From assembly GCA_036940085.1 (NCBI GenBank), contig JALLBK010001232.1:1-13442 (forward strand): DNA of 13,442 nt. The letters are read 5' to 3'. Shown here in pieces: positions 1 through 6,147 of the stretch. The DNA is from Discostella pseudostelligera (lineage: Eukaryota > Bacillariophyta > Thalassiosirophyceae > Thalassiosirales > Thalassiosiraceae). The position numbers and the translations under genes were made by a program. Numbering within the stretch: position 1 is the first letter of the stretch; the number at the start of each line of letters is the position of its first letter. The notes below the pieces were generated by a model. The model saw only the letters and a list, made by a program, of their open reading frames with translations, was not told where the DNA came from and did no database searches.

Positions 1-518
1 ACGATGGGTCCGACGATATGTCCAATTCCCACCGATGATTCGACCACTGACATGGCGACTTCTTTCTCTACCAATGCCAATGATGCCAATGAGTAATATC
101 CCGTAGTCATCATTGCATAGAACGCACCAAGGGCAAATTGTATGATAAATATCAACCCCGAAACTATCATTTCGTAATGAGAATTGCCATTGTTATTCCA
201 AGCACTCAATGCATCGGCCATGTCAAATACATGTCCTAGACACCAAAACATAATCGACATTCCTACCATAGAATAGGAAATGATGTTGATGCGTCCCAGT
301 TTTTCAAAGTAGCTGGCGAAGAGAGCTGGTGCTAGTAGGGAGCCGAAAGTGAAGGCCAAAAAGACGATGGAGACGTAGACTTCAGAGATGTAGTATTTGT
401 CCATCTCCAGGGGTAGTATTGGCGCGATAGTGGTGTAACTGCCATTGGCCATGATGGCGATGAAGGCGAGGCCGAGGAGCCGTCGTCTCTCGTTACAATC
501 AGGGTTCGACGACGACAT
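1..518 (-). CDS. MFS transporter, SLC18B1-like (3' part outside window)
   Basis: The first 172 codons of a membrane carrier read without a stop from an ATG at 518-516 down to the left edge; the C-terminal part lies outside. After a short polar head (MSSSNPDCNERRR) comes a first hydrophobic helix with ANGSYTTIAPILPLEMDKYY, the helix-1 style of the SLC18B1/vesicular amine transporter branch of the Major Facilitator Superfamily. Next is a degenerate MFS motif A (ASYFEKLGR), and near the left edge a motif C-like GIGHIVGPIV, typical of antiporter-type MFS members in helix 5. No intron is needed in the visible part. Family knowledge suggests proton-coupled export or vesicular loading of small amines, but the substrate cannot be read here. 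The gene is divergent from the AAA ATPase gene and shares its 256-bp promoter. The MFS assignment is firm; the SLC18B1 branch is likely but less certain. Confidence 0.8.
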   Translation of the reverse strand, partial: MSSSNPDCNERRRLLGLAFIAIMANGSYTTIAPILPLEMDKYYISEVYVSIVFLAFTFGSLLAPALFASYFEKLGRINIISYSMVGMSIMFWCLGHVFDMADALSAWNNNGNSHYEMIVSGLIFIIQFALGAFYAMMTTGYYSLASLALVEKEVAMSVVESSVGIGHIVGPI

Positions 519-774
519 GATTTGATATTGAATTTGGTACTACCATACTATGGAGGTGAGATGAATGACTCTGCTCCGTCTCTATCGGTATCGGCGAAGC
601 GTCTACCTCCCCGCCCTCCTCCGAGCTCCACCCATCGCCGCGGAAAGAATTCAGAAGCTTGAAGATTCATGGTGGCGGTGGTGGTCTGGTGGTGTTGTGT
701 GTTGTGTGAGGGCTTCGCAGAGGACATTTTTGGCGGGAAAAGCGCGGAGAGGAGATTTGGCGGGAGACTCTTAA
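519..774. promoter_or_regulatory. Divergent promoter between MFS and AFG2-like genes
   Basis: A 256-bp gap lies between two divergent start codons. Its right end carries TTTTTGGCGGGAAAA (727-741) and ATTTGGCGGGAG (755-766), with a third TGGCGGGAG overlapping the proposed ATG at 775. These match the E2F/DP consensus TTTSSCGC closely. The rest is CT/CG-rich on the plus strand (about 580-640) and GT-rich (about 668-712). No TATA box is clear. It could drive either gene or both. Confidence 0.5.
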
Positions 775-784
775 ATGGCGGGAG
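727..784 (+). promoter_or_regulatory. Cluster of three E2F-like TGGCGGGA boxes
   Basis: Three exact copies of TGGCGGGA occur within 58 bp: in TTTTTGGCGGGAAAA (from 727), in ATTTGGCGGGAG (from 755) and in ATGGCGGGAG (from 775, overlapping the start codon). The first is essentially a perfect E2F site. E2F/DP factors are conserved in plants and algae and drive cell-cycle and growth genes, which would suit a ribosome-biogenesis ATPase. Binding is inferred. Confidence 0.5.
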
Positions 785-3700
785 TATTCGAAAGCGACCG
801 CCGCCGGCCGCCCGCAGCACATGGACCATCACCTTCACTACCATCGCCATCACCATGCCCACCCGACATCGACTCTACCCCAGATCATGACGTCCGTGAG
901 TATTTGATAGCTAACATGTCAAAGAAACAAAAGAGCAAGATTGAAAATAGAGAAAAACGGATCGCCGACAGGTACCCATCAAGTGCATCAAATATTTATG
1001 TCTCGCCCAGTGTTTGCAAGTGCATGGAGCTCATCGCGAAAACTTCACAACGAAATGCAATTGATGCACAGAATCTCGTCGATGGAAAATATGCGGTCGT
1101 ACACTGGTCGGATGCTCGCAAGATGGGCCTTCGCCATGGTGATCCAGCTTTAATCATTTCTTCACATTCCAATTCGCTGTCAGAAACTAGCGATGCCACC
1201 CATGATCAATACAATGCAACTGTGTGCAGTATCTGGATTTCTCCGTCGGATCCGCAATCCGACACCAGTAGGTTGACATCGTCGAGTGGAAGATCTTCGT
1301 TGTCAAGAAAAGAAAATAATCAAGAAAAAGCGATGTGCGGTAGTGTCCTCCTATCTAACAATAATGTATTGTATGATGCTTCCGTGAGGCCAGCAGAGGA
1401 AATGTGCATCACTCCCGCTACCAAAATGTCATACACATCACCATCCAAATCAACGGTTTCATTTAACAAGGGTGGGGCTGGAGGGTCACTACTATCTCCC
1501 ACTCCAACGAAATACACCTCTCCTTCTGGGTCCAAATTTTCATTTTCCAAAGGTGGCGGAGGGGACCGAATTTTGTCTCCAGGTTTGACAGCAACACCAG
1601 CAACAAAAGCAACAAATTCTCAATGCACAAAATCCACAGTATCGAGAGTTTTGGTGGCACCACTTCTTAATATATCACCAAATCTACTTGGACGATTGTG
1701 CCCCGATGCACATAGGATACAGATTTGTCCCATGAACGAAACAGGCAAATCTTGTAACGGGGCAGATCTTGTGTCTTCGAGTAAGATTCTACAAACACTG
1801 ATCATATCCAAGTACCAAGGAACATATATTCAAACGCGATGGCAGGATATGACACAAACAACCTCCGTTCTTGACACTATTTCCATTCCCTTCCGTGGGC
1901 TGACCAGATATTTTCATGTTGCCGGAGTGACGCCAGTACCGCAGAGTGACGACCAGAATGACCTATTATCCCATTTTGAGCAGTTAGCTATTTCAGACAA
2001 CACCAATGCAATTGCACCGGACGAAACTCACCTCATGGAATTCATTCAACATCACAACAAGCAGTGCATTAAGAATGGATGCGGTCTTGCTTACAAAATC
2101 ATCCATCGAACAAAGATTGAATTCATTTCATCAATTGACGCATTGCACCGGTCCAGCACAGAATTAGACCAAAATCCTCGACAAGTTATCAATAAGCAAC
2201 GGCCGGTTTGTGCTGGTCTCGACTCGACTCTTTCTAGAATCAAAGATGTTTTGCTTCCACCACTTTTGCATCCCAACCTGTTTCCATCCGATGGGCCACT
2301 TCGACAACCGAAAGGAGCTTTGTTATTTGGTCCAGCTGGAGTTGGAAAGAGTTTGATGGCTGCTCAGATTGCTAATGACCTCAGCTTCATGTCGGGTAAC
2401 GAGAGGATCCATGTCCGAATAGTGAACTGCGCTGATATTATATCGTCGACTGCCATCGTCGGTGAAGCCGAAAAGCTACTTTCTGATATGTTTGACAAAG
2501 CAGAGAAGAGTGCAACGAGTTCCGGGAGATGCTCGTTGATTATCTTGGATGATGTGCATTTGATATGTCCACGTAGAGGAGGGATGGGAGCTGCTAGTAG
2601 TTCGACAGTTGATCCGCTTGCAGGCACTTTGCTCGCTTTGCTCGATGGCATAGGAACTTCACACAACGACAGCAACAAAACTTGCGGAGGAGGACTAATT
2701 GTCCTTACAATAACAACTGACCCGTCAATGCTCGATCCTGCCTTACGAAGACCAGGGAGATTAGATGTGGAAATTGAAGTGTCAGTACCGGACGACAAGG
2801 CTCGCTCCGACATTTTGAAGTTTCATCTATCGCATCTGATGACAGAGCAACGTATAAGTGAAATGGACATCAACGCCCTGGCGCGTCTTGCAAAAGGTTT
2901 TACTGGAGCAGACTGCAAGATGGCAGTGAAAGAAGCTGTCCGACGTGCATTATCTCGATTGGCGTGGGTCGATGCTGATAACGAACATGTCGATGATCTT
3001 GTTAGACACAACATATCGTCGATCAACGTTCAATATGCCGACCTTGAACATGCGATACGAATGACTAAGCCATCTGCCATCAAATCGGTAGCTGTGGAAG
3101 TTCCCAACGTGCCTTGGTCGGCGATCGGAGGGATGGATGACGTGAAGGCATTGCTGAAAGAATCTATTGAGCTACCCCTTACTCACCCTCATTTGTTCGA
3201 GATTATGCAAGTTCCACCACCGAAAGGTATTCTACTATATGGGCCACCTGGATGCTCAAAGACTTTGTGTGCACGGGCGATTGCAACCGAGGGTAACATG
3301 AATTTCCTCGCTGTGAAAGGTCCTGAGCTACTTAGCAAGTGGCTTGGTGAGAGTGAACGCGCTTTGGCGTCACTTTTTCGCCGAGCTAGATTGGCAGCAC
3401 CTGCGGTAATTTTCTTTGACGAGCTAGATTCGATTGCATCGACGCGAGGTGACGGCGGTAGCGGATCCGATCGTTTGCTAAGTCAACTGCTCACGGAGTT
3501 GGATGGCGTTACCTCTGGTGGGAAGGGTGGACAAGTCGTCGTGGTGGGCGCGACAAACCGACCTGATGTTTTAGATGCAGCTCTAACGAGACCAGGTCGA
3601 ATGGATAGAATGATCTATGTTGGTTTGCCAGACGAAAAGGGAAGGAAGGGTATATTCGAAATAGGTCTTGCAGGGAAAGATTGTCATGAAGATGTTAACG

Positions 3701-3999
3701 TGAGTTTGGCAGCAAATATTCGACGTTTGATCAATTCAATCTTTCTGACATTTCCTCTTGTGCTTTTACTCCAGATTTATGTCCTGGCGAGCGATGAGGT
3801 GTCGAAAGGCTATTCAGGAGCAGAGATAATTGCATTGTGCAGGGATGCAGCGCTTCATGCCATAGGCGAGATGGATGATGGGATAATACAAAGGCCTCAA
3901 ATTCAGATGAAGCACCTACTGCGGTCTGCCAACGACATGAAACCTCACACGACAAAATCAATGCTACAGTTTTATGAGGCCTTTCGGGGACGGCATTAA
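775..3999 (+). CDS. AFG2: AAA+ ATPase of the AFG2/SPATA5 type, two AAA domains
   Basis: Exons 775-3699 and 3775-3999 encode 1049 aa. By family knowledge AFG2 proteins are hexameric unfoldases that strip shuttling factors from pre-60S ribosomal particles. Residues 1-47 are Pro/Ser-rich; a basic stretch (MSKKQKSKIENREKR) starts at Met48, an alternative start at 916. A CDC48-type N region follows, then a Ser/Gly-rich linker with an internal repeat (220 to about 275). AAA domain 1 has Walker A GPAGVGKS (519-526, Lys525), an atypical Walker B ILDD (Asp592-Asp593) and RRPGRLD. AAA domain 2 has GPPGCSKT (823-830), the AFG2-type Walker A, then Walker B FFDELD (Asp882-Glu883) and the Arg-finger stretch TRPGRMDR (Arg939, Arg942). 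The C-terminus (MLQFYEAF) resembles the SPATA5 tail. The ATG at 775 has a good context (AAATGG). The gene converges on the JmjC gene 59 bp downstream. Confidence 0.9.
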   Translation: MAGVFESDRRRPPAAHGPSPSLPSPSPCPPDIDSTPDHDVREYLIANMSKKQKSKIENREKRIADRYPSSASNIYVSPSVCKCMELIAKTSQRNAIDAQNLVDGKYAVVHWSDARKMGLRHGDPALIISSHSNSLSETSDATHDQYNATVCSIWISPSDPQSDTSRLTSSSGRSSLSRKENNQEKAMCGSVLLSNNNVLYDASVRPAEEMCITPATKMSYTSPSKSTVSFNKGGAGGSLLSPTPTKYTSPSGSKFSFSKGGGGDRILSPGLTATPATKATNSQCTKSTVSRVLVAPLLNISPNLLGRLCPDAHRIQICPMNETGKSCNGADLVSSSKILQTLIISKYQGTYIQTRWQDMTQTTSVLDTISIPFRGLTRYFHVAGVTPVPQSDDQNDLLSHFEQLAISDNTNAIAPDETHLMEFIQHHNKQCIKNGCGLAYKIIHRTKIEFISSIDALHRSSTELDQNPRQVINKQRPVCAGLDSTLSRIKDVLLPPLLHPNLFPSDGPLRQPKGALLFGPAGVGKSLMAAQIANDLSFMSGNERIHVRIVNCADIISSTAIVGEAEKLLSDMFDKAEKSATSSGRCSLIILDDVHLICPRRGGMGAASSSTVDPLAGTLLALLDGIGTSHNDSNKTCGGGLIVLTITTDPSMLDPALRRPGRLDVEIEVSVPDDKARSDILKFHLSHLMTEQRISEMDINALARLAKGFTGADCKMAVKEAVRRALSRLAWVDADNEHVDDLVRHNISSINVQYADLEHAIRMTKPSAIKSVAVEVPNVPWSAIGGMDDVKALLKESIELPLTHPHLFEIMQVPPPKGILLYGPPGCSKTLCARAIATEGNMNFLAVKGPELLSKWLGESERALASLFRRARLAAPAVIFFDELDSIASTRGDGGSGSDRLLSQLLTELDGVTSGGKGGQVVVVGATNRPDVLDAALTRPGRMDRMIYVGLPDEKGRKGIFEIGLAGKDCHEDVNVSLAANIRRLINSIFLTFPLVLLLQIYVLASDEVSKGYSGAEIIALCRDAALHAIGEMDDGIIQRPQIQMKHLLRSANDMKPHTTKSMLQFYEAFRGRH
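1432..1590 (+). repeat. Internal tandem repeat in AFG2-like linker (two units of about 27 aa)
   Basis: Two neighbouring stretches beginning YTSPS (residues 220 and 247) share the layout YTSPSxS-x-(V/F)SF-(N/S)KGG-GG-x-(L/I)LSP. The first unit is 81 nt (1432-1512) and the second starts directly after at 1513. Both sit in the Ser/Gly/Pro-rich linker before AAA domain 1, flanked by TPATK peptides. The repeat may be a disordered docking or phosphorylation region. Confidence 0.7.
3700..3774 (+). other. In-frame 75-nt intron in AFG2-like gene
   Basis: A GTGAGT donor at 3700, a likely branch point in TTTCTGACA near 3742-3750, a pyrimidine tract and a CCAG acceptor ending at 3774 define a phase-0 intron. 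It is 75 nt and has no stop in frame, so an unspliced reading adds 25 hydrophobic residues (ending LTFPLVLLLQ) to AAA domain 2. Splicing joins HEDVN to IYVLASDEVSKGYSGAEI, which fits the family, where a few residues separate the VDL-like strand from YSGAEI. Confidence 0.88.
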
Positions 4000-4058
4000 T
4001 TGCTTATCAAGCGCATCGATTCCATTCATTGAGAGGCATGCATTATTTAACAACGACG

Positions 4059-5404
4059 CTACGGCTCCATGGCATTAAGTCCGCGCTCTGAAACAACAGC
4101 GACAGTGTCCCCAATATTTATCACCATATGCGCCCATCCCCAAGGAACATACAACATTTCCCCCGCTCGTTGGACACAATCATGCCCATAATTGCGAATT
4201 TCCTCCATCCGCTCATCCTTATGATACAGCGTCCTAATCCATTCGGGAGATGTCAGTTGAATCGGATTGTTCACATCCCGCGTCATTCGTTTCAGCCTCG
4301 TAATATTCTTTGTGATCCGTTCGGCATCATACAGAATCCAGCGCTTCGCTCCAAAAACGACAGTATTCCAAGCAGCATTGTGTTTATGAAATGTTAGTCC
4401 CTGCAAATCTCGTCCGATGGTCAATGCTAAGTGATCTTTCCACATTAGTCTTTCGGGTGTATCCGTCCCTTCGTAGACATTTCGGTTCTCAGCGAACATT
4501 CGTGTAGGCATCGGGTATGGCTGACAATCCTCTAATAATCCATCAGGCATGTTGAGCTTCCGATCAAATACATATTTTTCAGTTCTTGTATCATGCATGT
4601 GATTAACAACAAAGTCCTGTCAACAACAAGGTGATGGTGAATATTGAGATGATATTTTGATGAACGAAAATAGACAAGCACCACCCTTCTCTTACCCTAA
4701 TAGTTGTTTTGGTCAATGCATCACCTGCATCGTCTGGTCCAGTCTGCCCAAGGTCTTTGGATCTACCCATACCAACCATTACATCAGGGTACCTCCTCAA
4801 GAGTTCTTTTCTAGAAACGGATATTCAGCATCACAACGGAAAATGAGATCGGCATGTGCACACAGTTGATAAACATAGAAGCAAAAGGTGGGAAACACCC
4901 ACAACATTCAACTTACTTTGTCCAATGTTCCAACGCTGGCCATGCATCGGTAACATTTTTCACAATTACGGGTACCTCTCGTTCCCAATATCGACCAGCC
5001 TCCCATTCCTCCACAGTAAGGATGGGTAGACGACAGACAGACTTAACGTTATCATGATCAAACTCGTTTAGTGACGCGGGTGCCTCCTCCCATGTCGCAT
5101 ATTGCCCCAATGAAGAAGATTGATTTTCCCATTCATGATGATGAAGATTGGTGTACAATACAAACATGATGATCATCGCTACGGCAATAAATGAGATAAC
5201 ATATGTCCACCCATGAACCGCATTCGACAGCAATGTTGATTTACCTGTCGATTTGCTACCATTTGATCGGGGCTCTGCCTTCCTTCTACTGCCACTACCA
5301 CCGTTGGCATTATTGTTGATGGCGTTAGGTCTGCTCCGCACATGAGCAGCGTCCCGTCGGCTGGAGAGATAGACGGCACGTTCGTTAGATGTGTTGGATG
5401 CCAT
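4059..5404 (-). CDS. Membrane-anchored JmjC (cupin) protein, JMJD8-like
   Basis: Three minus-strand exons (5404-4917, 4810-4696, 4616-4059) give 386 aa. A basic, Asn/Ser-rich head of about 65 residues precedes one hydrophobic helix (about 66-86, WTYVISFIAVAMIIMFVLY), so a type II anchor with the catalytic domain in the ER/Golgi lumen is likely; sequons NQS (Asn94) and NVT (Asn150) lie on that side. The JmjC fold begins with VPVIVKNVTDAWPALEHWTKK across the first splice. The core is GLTFHKHNAAWN with KRW (Lys292), and CVQRAGEMLYVPWGWAHMVI with His364. The first metal motif is His278-Lys-His280, not the usual HxD/E, as I recall for JMJD8. The JMJD8 resemblance (FHxH, GxKRWxLY, AGExLYxPxxWxH) is good, but an orphan JmjC hydroxylase remains possible. 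Substrate unknown. Confidence 0.85.
4617..4695 (-). other. Intron 2 of JmjC gene (phase 0)
   Basis: The donor GTAAGA starts at 4695 after ATT AGG and the acceptor TTGACAG ends at 4617 (79 nt). The join reads TKTTIR-DFVVNHMHDT, continuing into the JmjC core. Without splicing both flanking reading frames end abruptly. Confidence 0.88.
4811..4916 (-). other. Intron 1 of JmjC gene (phase 2)
   Basis: On the minus strand the donor GTAAGT starts at 4916 and the acceptor TTTCTAG ends at 4811 (106 nt). Splicing joins EHWTK to KELLRRYPDVM, the W-(K/T)-x-x-x-L-x-x-x-Y-x-D pattern usual near the start of JmjC domains. It is the only intron in the window that is not phase 0. Confidence 0.88.
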
Positions 5405-6147
5405 TTTTCATTGCTATGATATTAATTTTGTCGGCTGTCTCTCTCGCTGCGAGAGTGAGGCAGACGAGATGTCCAAAAACTCGGGTTCGTCTTGTGGATG
5501 TTCGAGAGAGGAGAGTTCGTGTTCCGCTGATCAGTAGAGTATCATCTACTTCAGTATCTACTGCTACCACGAATCACCAACCAGGTCGCCAAGGTCAAGG
5601 TCTGCCGTGTAGTGTGTGTGCGGTGTGCGGTGGCGACGGTGACGATGACCGACGATGACCGCAACATATTACATATTGCTAAAGTAGAATTACTTAGGAA
5701 AATGTCAATGCCTGACATTCCTTTTCTATTAAACAGCTGGAATGATGAGACTGCAACAAATAATAATGAGGAACCAAAACGAATATCCATGGAAATCTGC
5801 CACGCATCGACTCTCACCATCCCCAGCACTCTTCTCAAAAAGTACTTAGTGTCAAGTCGCAGAAAGCGGTATTCCTTTTTGACTTGCACAAGCGACTACA
5901 TAATTAACAGTGGTGTCGCAGAGCGATATATGGCATTTTGTCAAATAAATAATTCAGATGGCAGTCAGTCAGCAGTTTCACGTCATGTCAGCCAGCACCC
6001 GCAAAGGCCGATCTGCTTGCTGCTGAGGACAATTGCTAATTTGGAATTTGGAATTTGGGCGTTGCGACGTTCCACTATCCCACCAATTCCCTTAAAGTGA
6101 CAATCATATTACTGCGACGAAGTGATTGCCTTTTTCTGCCCCGCATC
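5405..6147. other. Intergenic region between JmjC and histidine kinase genes
   Basis: These 743 bp separate two divergent start codons and should hold both promoters and 5' UTRs. An open frame at 5645-6100 (about 151 aa from its first ATG) has no recognisable domain, and I do not treat it as a gene. Visible details are a 15-bp palindrome CTCTCGC-T-GCGAGAG (5441-5455) and three tandem AATTTGG units (6038-6058) about 90 bp before the kinase start. No RNA gene or mobile element is seen. Confidence 0.6.
6038..6058 (+). repeat. Three tandem AATTTGG heptamers
   Basis: AATTTGG is repeated three times without mismatch (6038-6044, 6045-6051, 6052-6058), followed by GCG. It sits about 90 bp upstream of the histidine kinase ATG, in its likely promoter or leader. 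It may be a factor-binding cluster or a chance microsatellite. Confidence 0.7.

Noticed and set aside
548..862. Minus-strand frame of 104 codons across the divergent promoter
   Set aside because: It overlaps the promoter and the start of the AFG2-like gene, is low in complexity, and lacks any domain.
896..952. Possible intron near the AFG2-like N-terminus (GTGAGT donor, GCTAAC branch-like site)
   Set aside because: The donor is good, but candidate acceptors have no pyrimidine tract, and splicing would remove the lysine-rich MSKKQK segment that resembles the SPATA5 N-terminus.
5612..6100. Open frame of 162 codons upstream of the kinase
   Set aside because: It opens with GTG (first ATG at 5645), lies in the divergent promoter region, shows no domain, signal or repeat, and resembles translated non-coding DNA. 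Kept only as a note.
6055..6147. Longer N-terminus of the histidine kinase
   Set aside because: The frame is open to 6055, but that codon is TTG and no ATG occurs before 6148; the extra peptide has no meaning in a eukaryotic gene.
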